In this document: in pieces, positions 27,996 to 36,964 of the stretch
Layout of the letters: the number at the start of each line of letters is the position of its first letter
Numbering within the stretch: the first letter of the stretch is position 1
Position numbers and translations under genes: made by a program
Assembly: GCF_000819725.1 (NCBI RefSeq)
Contig: NZ_CDDH01000074.1
Location: 30,438 to 94,437 of the forward strand
DNA length: 64,000 bases
DNA from: Aeromonas australiensis
GTDB lineage: Bacteria; Pseudomonadota; Gammaproteobacteria; Enterobacterales; Aeromonadaceae
Direction of reading: 5' to 3'
The notes under the pieces: model-generated
Told to the model about the DNA's origin: nothing
Database searches by the model: none
What the model saw: the letters and a program-made list of their open reading frames with translations, nothing else

Positions 27996-30900
27996 TCAGT
28001 GTCCACCGTGAGCTTTGGGTGGAATGGTTTCATCGAAGACTGGCAAGGGTTTGTGCTCGGAAGCCAGATAGGTGTAGATCACCGGCAGCACAAACAAGGT
28101 GAACAGAGTACCAATGGCAAGACCCGCCACGATGACGATACCGATACTGAAGCGCTGGGCCGCACCGGCGCCGGTGGCGTAGAGCAGCGGGATCAGGCCG
28201 GCAATCATGGCGGCCGTGGTCATCAGGATCGGACGCAGACGTACCTTGGCGGCCTGCATCACAGCTTCCATCCTGTTCATGCCGCGCAGCAACTGCTCCT
28301 CCTTGGCTACTTCACAGATCAGGATACCGTGCTTGGTAATCAGACCCACTAGCGTGATAAGACCCACCTGAGAGTAGATGTTCATGGTCGCCAGCCCCCA
28401 GGCCAGGGCAATCAGTGCCCCGCTGATGGCGAGCGGCACAGAGACCATGATGACCAGTGGATCACGCACCGACTCGAACTGGATCGCCAGCACCAGGAAG
28501 ATGATCGCCAGCGCCAGGGCAAAGGTGGCATAGAGCGCATTGCCTTCAGTGACGAACTGGCGTGCTTCACCCATGAAGTCGTAACGATAGCCTTGTGGCA
28601 GTTTCTCGTTAGCGGTGGTCTTGAACCAGTTGATCGCATCACCCATGGCTACACCCGGAGCCGGAACAGCGCCTATGGTGGCGGAGTTCAGCTGGTTGAA
28701 GTGAGGCAGGGCACGGGGCTCGCCAACCACTTCAATACTGATCAGGCTGCCGAGCGGGATCGATTTGCCATCTGCGGCTCGCACGTAATAACCCTTGATG
28801 GACTCCGGATTGAGGCGGTACTTGCGCTCGACCTGGGGGATCACCTCGTAGGAGCGGCCATCCAGGTCGATGCGGTTGACGTAACCGTCCGCCATCATGG
28901 TGCCCATGGTTATGCCTATGTCCTGCATGGTGATACCGTAGGCACCCGCCTTGTCCTTATCGATGCGGATCTTCATGGTGGCCGAGTCGTAGTTCAGATC
29001 GAGGTCTGAATAGACGAACTGACCGTTGCCCTGTGCGGCAGCCAGAATTTCCCCGGCCACCAGGAACAGGCTTTCGAAGCTGTTCGGGGTGGTGATGACG
29101 AACTGGATCGGCAGACCACCGGAGGCCCCGGGCAGCTCCGGGAACTGGAAGGTGGTGATGGCCATACCCGGGATGTCTTTTACCAGATTGGCAACCCGAT
29201 CCAGCACTTCTTTCTGGCTCGCTTCACGCTGACTCCAGGGCACCATGGAGGCGATACCGAACGCCTGGTTGGCATTGAACACCCCAGAGAAGACCTGGGA
29301 GAAGGCGATCTCGGGCTGCTCATCCAGGATCTTGTTCACATCCGCCATGGTGTTTTCGATGTAGTCCAGGTTGGCGTTGGACGGTGCCGTCCCCAGCACG
29401 GCCATTACCCCCTTGTCCTCTGACGGCGCAAGCTCACTCGGGATGAACTTGAACAGCAGCGGCAAGCTACCGAACACGATGATCGCAAACACTACGATGA
29501 CGGGGCGCTTGTGCATGACTGCGTGCAGCATGCTGTCATAGCGCTCGGTCATCCGCTCCAGCAGGTGATGAACTGTGCTTTCAAACTTGCCCGGCTGCTC
29601 GTTGGCTTTGAGCATTTTGGAACACATCATTGGCGACAAGGTCAGGGCGATGATGCCCGAGACGAACACCGCACCGGCCAGGGTCAGGGCGAACTCCTTG
29701 AACAGGGAGCCGGTGATGCCACCCATCAGGGCGATAGGGGCGTATACCGCCGCCAGGGTGACCGTCATGGCGATGACCGGCACCGCGATCTCGCGGGTAC
29801 CGATAATGGCGGCGCGGAACGGCTCTTCACCCTCCTTGATATGGCGGTCGACGTTCTCCAGCACCACGATGGCGTCATCCACCACCAGACCGATCGCCAG
29901 CACCATGGCCAGCAGGGTCATCAGGTTTATCGAGAAGCCGAACATATCCATCATCATCACTACGCCGATAAGGCTGAGCGGAATGGTGATGATCGGGATG
30001 ATGACCGCGCGGAACGAACCGAGGAACAGGGTGATCACCACCAGAACGATGGCGGCTGCCTCCAGGATGGTCTTGATGACCTCGTGAATGGACTCGTTGA
30101 TCGCCACGGTGGAGTCATACATCACGTTGAGCTGCATGGTGCTCGGCATATTGCGCTCAAGGCTTGGCAGCAGTGCCAATACGTCGTGGGCGATATTGAT
30201 GGGGTTCGCTGTCGGTGCGGCATTGACCCCCATCACCACGGCTTCGCGGCCGTTGGCGCTGGCACGATAGATGTCGTGGCTCTTCTCGAGGGTCACCTTG
30301 GCGATATCGGAAAGGCGGATCACCTTGCCGTCCCGGGTGGCAACGACCAGACGCTTCAGCTCGTCGACATCCTTGACCTGGGTCTCGGCATTGCCGTTGA
30401 ACAGGGTGAAGTAACCGGTCGCCTGACCTGTTGCGGATTGATAGTTGTTGCTGTTGAGCACCGTCATCACGTCGCTGGCGGTCAGGTTGAAGGCCGCCAT
30501 CTTGGCCGGATCCAGCCATACCCGCAGGGCAAACTCGACCCCGCCGTAGAGATCAACCTTGGAGACCCCGCCCACCGTAAAGAGCTGTGGCTTGATAACC
30601 CGCTCCAGATAGTCGGTGATCTGGCTGGAATTGAGCTCCGGGCTGGTGAAGCCGAGGTAGAGCACCGCTGTGGTGGAGCCGGTGGAGGAGGTGACCGAAG
30701 GATCTTCCGCCTCTTTCGGCAGTTGGGATCGCACCGAGTTCACCTTTGCCAGGATGTCGGACAACGCCGCGTTGGGGTCGGTGTTGAGCTTCATGTAGGC
30801 TGTGATGGTGGAGCTGCCCAGCTGGCTTGAGGAGGTCATGAAGTCGATGTTGTCGGCTTGTGCGACCGCCTGCTCCAGCGGCTGGGTGATAAATCCCTGG

Positions 30901-31076
30901 ATCAGGTCAGAGCTGGCACCATAGTAGCCAGTGCTGATGGTGATCACGGTATTGGTCACCTCGGGGTATTCCCGCACCTGCATCTTGAAGATGGCCTGAA
31001 AACCCAGCAGGGCGATCAGGAAGCTGAGCGAGATTGCCAGCACGGGCCTTTTAATAAATATGTCAGTAAATCGCAT
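27996..31076 (-). CDS. RND-family efflux pump, inner-membrane transporter
   Basis: 1026 residues with the AcrB/MexF plan: 12 membrane segments, two large periplasmic loops, and the proton-relay aspartates in GLVVDDAIVVLENVDRH (about 403-419). It exports drugs or other amphiphiles with the fusion protein encoded upstream and an outer-membrane channel that is not encoded here (TolC presumably). The ATG at 31076 has GGAG 7 bp upstream; a preceding GTG adds one residue. Third gene of tetR-MFP-RND. Confidence 0.93.
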   Translation of the reverse strand: MRFTDIFIKRPVLAISLSFLIALLGFQAIFKMQVREYPEVTNTVITISTGYYGASSDLIQGFITQPLEQAVAQADNIDFMTSSSQLGSSTITAYMKLNTDPNAALSDILAKVNSVRSQLPKEAEDPSVTSSTGSTTAVLYLGFTSPELNSSQITDYLERVIKPQLFTVGGVSKVDLYGGVEFALRVWLDPAKMAAFNLTASDVMTVLNSNNYQSATGQATGYFTLFNGNAETQVKDVDELKRLVVATRDGKVIRLSDIAKVTLEKSHDIYRASANGREAVVMGVNAAPTANPINIAHDVLALLPSLERNMPSTMQLNVMYDSTVAINESIHEVIKTILEAAAIVLVVITLFLGSFRAVIIPIITIPLSLIGVVMMMDMFGFSINLMTLLAMVLAIGLVVDDAIVVLENVDRHIKEGEEPFRAAIIGTREIAVPVIAMTVTLAAVYAPIALMGGITGSLFKEFALTLAGAVFVSGIIALTLSPMMCSKMLKANEQPGKFESTVHHLLERMTERYDSMLHAVMHKRPVIVVFAIIVFGSLPLLFKFIPSELAPSEDKGVMAVLGTAPSNANLDYIENTMADVNKILDEQPEIAFSQVFSGVFNANQAFGIASMVPWSQREASQKEVLDRVANLVKDIPGMAITTFQFPELPGASGGLPIQFVITTPNSFESLFLVAGEILAAAQGNGQFVYSDLDLNYDSATMKIRIDKDKAGAYGITMQDIGITMGTMMADGYVNRIDLDGRSYEVIPQVERKYRLNPESIKGYYVRAADGKSIPLGSLISIEVVGEPRALPHFNQLNSATIGAVPAPGVAMGDAINWFKTTANEKLPQGYRYDFMGEARQFVTEGNALYATFALALAIIFLVLAIQFESVRDPLVIMVSVPLAISGALIALAWGLATMNIYSQVGLITLVGLITKHGILICEVAKEEQLLRGMNRMEAVMQAAKVRLRPILMTTAAMIAGLIPLLYATGAGAAQRFSIGIVIVAGLAIGTLFTLFVLPVIYTYLASEHKPLPVFDETIPPKAHGGH

Positions 31077-31091
31077 CACAGATCTCCGCGC

Positions 31092-32225
31092 TTACAGCAT
31101 CGGGGTTTGTGCCGGAACGGCCAGAGCATCGTTCTCGACCACATGTACCTTGGTATCGTTGCTCAGGCGAACCTGACCCGACAAAACAATCTGGTCACCA
31201 GCCTTGATACCGGAAAGGACATGTACGTCATTACCACGGCGCTCACCGGCCTTGACGACCACCTGCTTGGCGCGCAGCACGTTCACTTTTTTACCCTCTT
31301 TGTCACTCTCTTCGCTCTCTTTGAGCACGTAGACATTCTGACCGTAAAGGGTGAAGGAGATGGCGGTTTGCGGGATCACAATCTGCTCTTTTACCGTCGG
31401 CAGAATGATGCTGGCCCGGGCGAACATACCGGAGCGTAGCTGGCCATCGTTGTTCGGGATGTCAGCCTGCACCTGAATCAGACCACTCTGGAAATTGACC
31501 GCTGGCTCGATGGCGGTGATATGACCGTCAAACCGGGTTTGCGGATAGGCATCCACATTGATCTTGACGGTCTGACCCAAGGCTATTTTGGAGATATCAG
31601 TCTGAGGCACGGTGAAACGCAGACGCATCACGCTGGTATCTTCCAGCCGCACGATATCGGTGCCCGGCTGCAGATATTGACCGAGGAAGACGTTACGCAG
31701 GCCGACTACGCCACTGAATGGCGCACGCACTTCACGGCGGGCGATAGTCGCCTTCAGGCTCTCGATATCCGCCTCCAGCGAGCGATAAGCTGCTTCTGCC
31801 TCATCCAGCTGCTCTTTCGAGATGGAGCTGGTCTTGTAGAGATTCTGGAAACGCTCGAATTTGGCTTTGGCCGCCGGCAGCTTGGCCTGGGAGGCGCGCA
31901 GATTGGCCCGCTCCACGGTAGAGTCGAGGCTCAGCAGCAATTGATCAGCCTTGACCGGCTTGCCTGAATCGAAGGTGATCTCATCGATGGTGCCAGCCAG
32001 TTCGGTGGAGAGGGTCACCCCCTGATTGGGCTCGATGAAGCCGATCGCTTCAATGGTTGGTACCCAATCTTGCGCCTTGGTCACCATGGCGGTTACAGGG
32101 AACTCGGGTTCCGGCCGGTTGGCCAGGTATTGGGCAATCATCTTCTGTTTGAACATATTGAAGCCGATGACGCTGCCAAACAGGGCGATTGCGATCAGCA
32201 ACATAATGGCCATCCACTTTTTCAT
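31092..32225 (-). CDS. Efflux pump periplasmic adaptor (membrane fusion protein)
   Basis: 377 residues from the ATG at 32225, which has AGGAG 7 bp upstream and overlaps the tetR stop as ATGA. One N-terminal membrane anchor (WMAIMLLIAIALFGSVIGFN), then lipoyl and hairpin regions (EPNQGVTLSTELAGTIDEI, VRAPFSGVVGLRNVFLGQY) and a beta-barrel domain. It links the RND pump to an outer-membrane channel. A 15 bp gap leads to the pump gene. Confidence 0.92.
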   Translation of the reverse strand: MKKWMAIMLLIAIALFGSVIGFNMFKQKMIAQYLANRPEPEFPVTAMVTKAQDWVPTIEAIGFIEPNQGVTLSTELAGTIDEITFDSGKPVKADQLLLSLDSTVERANLRASQAKLPAAKAKFERFQNLYKTSSISKEQLDEAEAAYRSLEADIESLKATIARREVRAPFSGVVGLRNVFLGQYLQPGTDIVRLEDTSVMRLRFTVPQTDISKIALGQTVKINVDAYPQTRFDGHITAIEPAVNFQSGLIQVQADIPNNDGQLRSGMFARASIILPTVKEQIVIPQTAISFTLYGQNVYVLKESEESDKEGKKVNVLRAKQVVVKAGERRGNDVHVLSGIKAGDQIVLSGQVRLSNDTKVHVVENDALAVPAQTPML

Positions 32226-32818
32226 GAACAGGCTCCTGAGGTGGAAATATTGGGGGATAAAATGGCATTCCAGCTGGCGCGAATCGCAGTTTCTAACTGT
32301 GCTTCGGTCAAGCTGATGTTGTGAACCCTGCATTGCAGGGCCAGATGCATGACACAGTCCAGACTTAACACCTGGAGTGCCCGTATCGGTAAATCAATAA
32401 ACAGTCCTTGTACAACGCCCTGTTCAAAAAAACGGTCCAGAGGAGCCCAGGCTGCCAAGATAGCAGGATTGGTCTCCAACTCTGCGTTGAGTGGAGAGCT
32501 TTCGTACTGCAATTTGCAACGGATTGCGTTGGGTTCATTAACAAAAATGGCGTGAATATTGAGCCATAACTGGCGAAATTGTTGAAATGAAACTTTATCA
32601 ATTTCGACATCGGCCATCACCATGGGCACACACTGCAAGATAGTGTGTTGATGCAGTTGCCGGATCAAATCATCCTTGTCGCTGAAGTAGCGATAGATGG
32701 TGCCGGTCGCCACATTGGCTATCTTGGCAACTTCTGCAATCGACAGCCCATGAAAACCCCGTTCACCCAGCACTTCATGGGCTGCGTTGAAGATGCTCTC
32801 TTTTTTATCCAGAATCAT
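32222..32818 (-). CDS. TetR-family repressor of the efflux operon
   Basis: 198 residues. The N-terminal helix-turn-helix reads SIAEVAKIANVATGTIYRYF (25-44), the typical TetR signature; the rest is a helical ligand domain with no recognised specificity. It is the first gene of the operon and overlaps the adaptor start by 4 bp. A perfect 18 bp palindrome lies just upstream, so autorepression, lifted by a pump substrate, is likely. Confidence 0.92.
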   Translation of the reverse strand: MILDKKESIFNAAHEVLGERGFHGLSIAEVAKIANVATGTIYRYFSDKDDLIRQLHQHTILQCVPMVMADVEIDKVSFQQFRQLWLNIHAIFVNEPNAIRCKLQYESSPLNAELETNPAILAAWAPLDRFFEQGVVQGLFIDLPIRALQVLSLDCVMHLALQCRVHNISLTEAQLETAIRASWNAILSPNISTSGACS

Positions 32819-32834
32819 TGAGGTGACCCGTGAT

Positions 32835-32852
32835 TGAATGAACGTTCATTCA
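32835..32852. promoter_or_regulatory. TetR operator upstream of the efflux operon
   Basis: TGAATGAACGTTCATTCA, a perfect 18 bp palindrome 17 bp before the tetR ATG. The TGAATGAACGTTCATTCA type is common for TetR-family repressors of RND pumps. Confidence 0.82.
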
Positions 32853-33001
32853 TTTTAAGTGGGCGTAATATCAAGTCAAGACGGCAAGATGATTTGACGC
32901 GGATCAGTACGTCTTTTGCCTGGCTACTGGTTGATAAGTGGCAGAAAAACAGACGCATTGCTTGAAAAAGCAACGAACGGTGTTTGGCTGACAGAAAAGT
33001 G

Positions 33002-33030
33002 TAGACAAGCCAGCAACTATCATTAATAAT
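33002..33030 (+). promoter_or_regulatory. Promoter of the tRNA operon
   Basis: TAGACA (33002-33007), 17 bp, AATAAT (33025-33030), followed by GCGCCCCG, a GC-rich discriminator typical of stringently controlled tRNA and rRNA promoters. The transcript would start about 15 bases before the first tRNA. Confidence 0.6.
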
Positions 33031-33050
33031 GCGCCCCGTTCGACAGCGTA

Positions 33051-33127
<77 letters not shown>

Positions 33128-33178
33128 TCAAATGTGCGCCGGTTAAACGGGCGTTGTTGTGGAACGAAAACAGCTGTG

Positions 33179-33254
33179 GTGGCTGTAGCTCAGTTGGTAG
33201 AGTCCCGGATTGTGATTCCGGTTGTCGTGGGTTCGAGCCCCATCAGCCACCCCA
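33179..33254 (+). tRNA. tRNA-His (GTG)
   Basis: 76 bases with encoded CCA, preceded by the genomic G-1 (33178) that pairs with C73. Anticodon loop TTGTGAT gives GTG. Acceptor GTGGCTG/CAGCCAC. Confidence 0.97.
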
Positions 33255-33274
33255 TTTTACAGCTTGTCAGGTAC

Positions 33275-33360
33275 GCGAAGGTGGCGGAATTGGTAGACGC
33301 GCTAGCTTCAGGTGTTAGTGCCCCCCGGGTGTGAGGGTTCGAGTCCCTCTCTTCGCACCA
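33275..33360 (+). tRNA. tRNA-Leu (CAG)
   Basis: 86 bases with a long variable arm and encoded CCA. Anticodon loop TTCAGGT gives CAG. Acceptor GCGAAGG/CTTCGC. Confidence 0.96.
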
Positions 33361-33436
33361 TACTTGCTGTATAACGAGGATGTCCTGTAAGGTAATTTTC
33401 GTTTTTTGAAAAAAAACACTACCTAAAAAGTAGTCT

Positions 33437-33513
<77 letters not shown>

Positions 33514-33520
33514 CATTTAG

Positions 33521-33548
33521 AAAAACCTCGCTTCGGCGGGGTTTTTTG
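33521..33548 (+). terminator. Terminator of the tRNA operon
   Basis: AAAACCTCGC/GCGGGGTTTTTT stem with a TTCG tetraloop and a T run directly behind tRNA-Pro. Confidence 0.93.
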
Positions 33549-33692
33549 CTTTCTGGCCTCGGCCGCGCCTGCACTTTCTCCCTGTTACGTCTGTTTACAC
33601 TCTATTTGGGCAGCGCACCCCGCCTTTCGGTTATGCTTCTGCCTCGAGTCACTGACAACCGGATGTCATCGGCCCATTTCAGGCATTTTTCC

Positions 33693-34208
33693 ATGAATAA
33701 CAAAATTTCCTTTGCTTGCTCTCCCGTCCTGCTGGCTGCCTTGCTGCTGGGTGGCTGTACCATCAAGCCGCCATCCACCGATGTGATGATGGGCTCCATT
33801 ACTTCACAACCGCAGGAGGAGCATGCGCGTTCCCCCTTGCTGACCAGCGGTGATTTTTGCGTCGCGGTGGCCCAGCAGAAGGTGTTGGCACAACCCTGCA
33901 GCGGAAAAGACGATCAACTGTTCGAGTGGGATCTGGGTGAGTTGCGTCTGCAGGATCTCTGCCTGCAAGCCAAAAGCGACAGCGAGCTGATGCTGGCCCC
34001 CTGTGACGGTCAGGCGCAGTGGGAGTGGCAGAAAGACAGGCTGTTCAATAGCAAGGTTGCCCGCTGTCTCGATGTGGCCGGGCGACGCCATACCCCCGGC
34101 ACGCCGCTGCGGCTGGCCGAATGCTACGGTGGAGCGAACCAGAGCTTCAGTTGGCAGCGGCCCAATCCCTGGCTGGAGACCCTGAAAAAACAAAGCCTCA
34201 CATGGTGA
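33693..34208 (+). CDS. Outer-membrane lipoprotein with a ricin-type (QxW) lectin-like domain
   Basis: 171 residues. The ATG at 33693 begins a lipoprotein signal with lipobox LLGGC (Cys at about 23). The mature part carries two or three ricin-B-like repeats: DDQLFEWDL, GQAQWEWQ and ANQSFSWQ, with paired cysteines (FCVAVAQ...QPCSG; LCLQAKS...APCDG; RCLDVAG...ECYGG). Such domains bind sugars, so it could sit on the cell surface. The frame is open further upstream, but no signal peptide starts there. Its last codons overlap the yigL terminator. Confidence 0.78.
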   Translation: MNNKISFACSPVLLAALLLGGCTIKPPSTDVMMGSITSQPQEEHARSPLLTSGDFCVAVAQQKVLAQPCSGKDDQLFEWDLGELRLQDLCLQAKSDSELMLAPCDGQAQWEWQKDRLFNSKVARCLDVAGRRHTPGTPLRLAECYGGANQSFSWQRPNPWLETLKKQSLTW

Positions 34209-34214
34209 GGCTTT
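34185..34214 (-). terminator. Terminator of the yigL transcript
   Basis: AAAGCCTCA/TGAGGCTTT stem (34192-34214) with CATGG loop; on the minus strand it is followed by TTTG and six T. It overlaps the 3' end of the convergent lipoprotein gene. Confidence 0.85.
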
Positions 34215-34241
34215 GCAGCATTTGATGCATTCAGCAGAAGG

Positions 34242-35057
34242 TCAGGCGGCGCTGACATTCTCCAGCTTGAACAGCTTTTCCAGATAGACGGCGACACCAT
34301 CTTCATCGGAGGTGAGGGTCTGCTCATACTCTGGCAGCGCCATTTTCAGGCGGTCATGGGCGTTACCCATCACTATGCCGCGTCCCACCATGGTCAGCAT
34401 CTCGAAGTCGTTCATGCCATCGCCGAAGGCGATCGCCTCCGACATATCGAACCCGTTCTGCTCCAGCACGGCGCGTACCGCATTGCCCTTGTGAACCCCG
34501 GCGTGCATCACTTCAAGGCAGTCCGGCAATGAGAAGGTGACGTTGAGCTGCTCGCCATAGCGCTGGTTGAGGTGCGCCTCGATCTTCAGCAGCTTGTCGT
34601 GGTCGCCGATGTAGAACACCTTGTTGATCTGCTCTTTCGGTTCCTGTTTCAGGTCATCGACCAGGCGGTAGGTGAACCCTGACTCGTCGTGGAACTGCAG
34701 CAGCCAGGGCAGCTCTTCTTCTACCACCCAATCATCACCCTGATAGACATTGAGGTGGATAGAGGGGTCGCGCTCCAGCGCAATCAGTTCGGCGGCGATC
34801 TCGGTCGGCAGCGGCTGGTTGAAAATCAGCTGATCCTGTTTGTCATGGACCACGGCGCCATTGGAGGTAATGAGGTAGATGTCCATCCCCAGTGCATCGC
34901 GGAAGCTGCGAACGTCAACGTGATGACGGCCGGTGGCGACCACGAATTTCACACCTTGTTCTACCAGTCGGTGCAGGGTATCCCGGGTACGGGGAGAGAT
35001 CTGGTGCTGCTTGTTGAGCAGAGTGCCATCGAGATCGGATACAACTACCTTGAACAT
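34242..35057 (-). CDS. yigL: HAD-superfamily (Cof type) sugar/pyridoxal phosphatase YigL
   Basis: 271 residues from the second of two ATGs (35057), since GAGG is only 2 bp from the first. HAD motifs: DLDGTLL (about 8-14), the motif II region TSNGA, Lys in HKGNA and GDGMND near residue 215. It resembles E. coli YigL (ATGRHHVDV, SNGAVVHD), which dephosphorylates pyridoxal phosphate and sugar phosphates. It follows pldB on the same strand, as in E. coli. Confidence 0.88.
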   Translation of the reverse strand: MFKVVVSDLDGTLLNKQHQISPRTRDTLHRLVEQGVKFVVATGRHHVDVRSFRDALGMDIYLITSNGAVVHDKQDQLIFNQPLPTEIAAELIALERDPSIHLNVYQGDDWVVEEELPWLLQFHDESGFTYRLVDDLKQEPKEQINKVFYIGDHDKLLKIEAHLNQRYGEQLNVTFSLPDCLEVMHAGVHKGNAVRAVLEQNGFDMSEAIAFGDGMNDFEMLTMVGRGIVMGNAHDRLKMALPEYEQTLTSDEDGVAVYLEKLFKLENVSAA

Positions 35058-35146
35058 CATTACCTCGGCATCGATTGAAAACAGGGGCAGTTTACCTTAG
35101 CCCGCACTGTCACCCCATTTATTTAGGGTTACAAAAAATAGCCAGC

Positions 35147-36187
35147 TCAGAAGCGGGCGAAAAAGTCGACCATCGCGGTCAGGGCGGGCTGGCGCTTGTC
35201 ATCGGATTCGATAAACAGCTCGTGCCAGGCCCCCTCGATACGCAGCGGTTTGCCCCCTTCGCACTTGGCAATGGTGCAGAAACGATCCTGCGCGGCATTG
35301 TCCACCACGCTGTCGTTGCCAGCCTGCAGCACCAGCAGCGGGGTCTTGATGGCGCCCGCATCGGCGATGGCGGCATCGGCACCGTTGATCCCCTGATAAA
35401 TCCAGTGGGCGGTCGCGCCACCCAGCTTGATCTGCGGGTGCTGTTCGTAGATTTGGCGGAACGCCTGATAGCGGGACTGGCTGTGAGTCAGCTCGTTGTC
35501 GGCAAAGCCGTGATCCTGATAGGCGCCCTGACCTGGGCCGTAGGGAGGCTCGCCAATCAAGCCGCCGACCGTGCTTATGGTGGCCGCCAATCCCTTGGCC
35601 AGCCACTTGGGCAGACCGCCGAGATGGATGCCCAGCATGGGGGAGGAGAGCACGGCTGCCTTGATATCATCGGGCCAGCGTTCCAGATAGCGGGCCGAGA
35701 TAGCGCCGCCCATGGAGTGGGCCAGTAGGAACAGCTTGGCAGGTTGGTCCACCATGATTATCTGGTCATGAAATTGCTTGAGATCGACCACATAATCATC
35801 GAACTGGTCGACATATCCCTTCTGCGGGTCACTCAGCATCCGATCGGACATCCCCTGACCGCGATGGTCGATGAGATAGAGGCTGTAGCCCTGACGCCAA
35901 AGATCCCACGCCAGCTCCTGATACTTGAGGTAGCTTTCGACCCGGCCATTGACGATCAGGATGGCGCGGTCAACCTTCTCTTGCCGCAGCGCAGCATAGC
36001 GGATGGTCACCCCGTCCTTGCCCTTGAACTCTCCTTCCACCGCATGTTGGCGCCAGAAGTCGGGCAGGGTTTGCTGGTAGAGGCTGGGTATATCGGCTTC
36101 GCTGGTGAGCGGATAGGTATTGGTCACGGCAAGGGCTCCGGCAGAAAACAGGGTCAGGGCCAGTAGGGGAAGGTGGTTAAGCTTCAT
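35147..36187 (-). CDS. pldB: Lysophospholipase L2
   Basis: 346 residues from the ATG at 36187, which starts a signal peptide-like segment (KLNHLPLLALTLFSAGALA) and has GAAGAG upstream; it overlaps the trmH stop by 11 bp. Alpha/beta hydrolase fold with nucleophile elbow LLAHSMGGAIS, an acid in VLQAGNDSVVD and the catalytic His in EGAWHELFIE. It hydrolyses lysophospholipids at the membrane. pldB-yigL linkage is conserved, but attachment to the spoT-trmH operon differs from E. coli. Confidence 0.9.
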   Translation of the reverse strand: MKLNHLPLLALTLFSAGALAVTNTYPLTSEADIPSLYQQTLPDFWRQHAVEGEFKGKDGVTIRYAALRQEKVDRAILIVNGRVESYLKYQELAWDLWRQGYSLYLIDHRGQGMSDRMLSDPQKGYVDQFDDYVVDLKQFHDQIIMVDQPAKLFLLAHSMGGAISARYLERWPDDIKAAVLSSPMLGIHLGGLPKWLAKGLAATISTVGGLIGEPPYGPGQGAYQDHGFADNELTHSQSRYQAFRQIYEQHPQIKLGGATAHWIYQGINGADAAIADAGAIKTPLLVLQAGNDSVVDNAAQDRFCTIAKCEGGKPLRIEGAWHELFIESDDKRQPALTAMVDFFARF

Positions 36188-36920
36188 CCGCATACTCTTC
36201 CGAGGGGTCATCCGATTGTTGGGCGGCCCACCCTCTGCGGGTCAGCTGCATCCGTTGCCACCACTCTTCGTCTGCCAGAATTTCACCGGCCGGGCCGAGC
36301 TGGGGGTAGGGCATCTCTTTCTCTTTGCAGAGCTGGGCATAGATAGGATAACCCCCCTCGAACAGGATGCTGTTCTGCTCCTCCAGCGTGAGCGGGCAGC
36401 CGCGTTGATAGCAGCCGGCCAGCTCGCGTTGGCGCTGCGCCTCGTAGAGGATGGCGGCGGCAGCCACCGAGACGTTGAGAGACTGCACCATGCCCACCAT
36501 GGGGATGACGATATGGTGATCGGCCAGGGCCAGCGCCTCTTCACCGATGCCGTGTTTCTCCTGACCCACCAGAATGGCGGTCGGTTTGGTGTAGTCGATG
36601 GCGCGAAAATCAACGGAGCTGTCGGAGAGGTGGGTCGCCAGGATCTGCATGCCGGAGGCTTTCAGCTCGGCAACGGCTGTGCCGATATCCGGGTGCAGTT
36701 TCACATCTACCCAGTTTTGGCTGCCGCGGGCGGTGCCCTTGCGCTTGTGGATCCAGGTTTTCGGCCAGACGGCGTGTACCCGGTGGATACCGATGGCATC
36801 GGCGGTACGCACGATAGCGGCCAGATTATGAGGTTTATGGACCTCTTCCATGCAGACGGTCAAATCGAGCTGACGCTGGGCCAGCATGTCGGTGATGCGC
36901 TTGAAGCGTTCGGGGGTCAT
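36177..36920 (-). CDS. trmH: tRNA (guanosine-18-2'-O)-methyltransferase
   Basis: 247 residues, SPOUT family. NLAAIVRTADAIGIHRVHAV (32-51), ILVGQEKHGIGEEAL (about 120-134) and IPMVGMVQSLNVSVAAAAIL (about 140-159) are the three SpoU motifs that build the knot and AdoMet site. It modifies G18 in the D-loop. It is 44 bp behind spoT, as in other gammaproteobacteria. About 18 residues longer at the C-terminus than E. coli TrmH. Confidence 0.94.
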   Translation of the reverse strand: MTPERFKRITDMLAQRQLDLTVCMEEVHKPHNLAAIVRTADAIGIHRVHAVWPKTWIHKRKGTARGSQNWVDVKLHPDIGTAVAELKASGMQILATHLSDSSVDFRAIDYTKPTAILVGQEKHGIGEEALALADHHIVIPMVGMVQSLNVSVAAAAILYEAQRQRELAGCYQRGCPLTLEEQNSILFEGGYPIYAQLCKEKEMPYPQLGPAGEILADEEWWQRMQLTRRGWAAQQSDDPSEEYADEA

Positions 36921-36964
36921 GGCTTGTCTCTATAAAAGCAGCAGGCGGCTTGCGCCGCCTGTGT

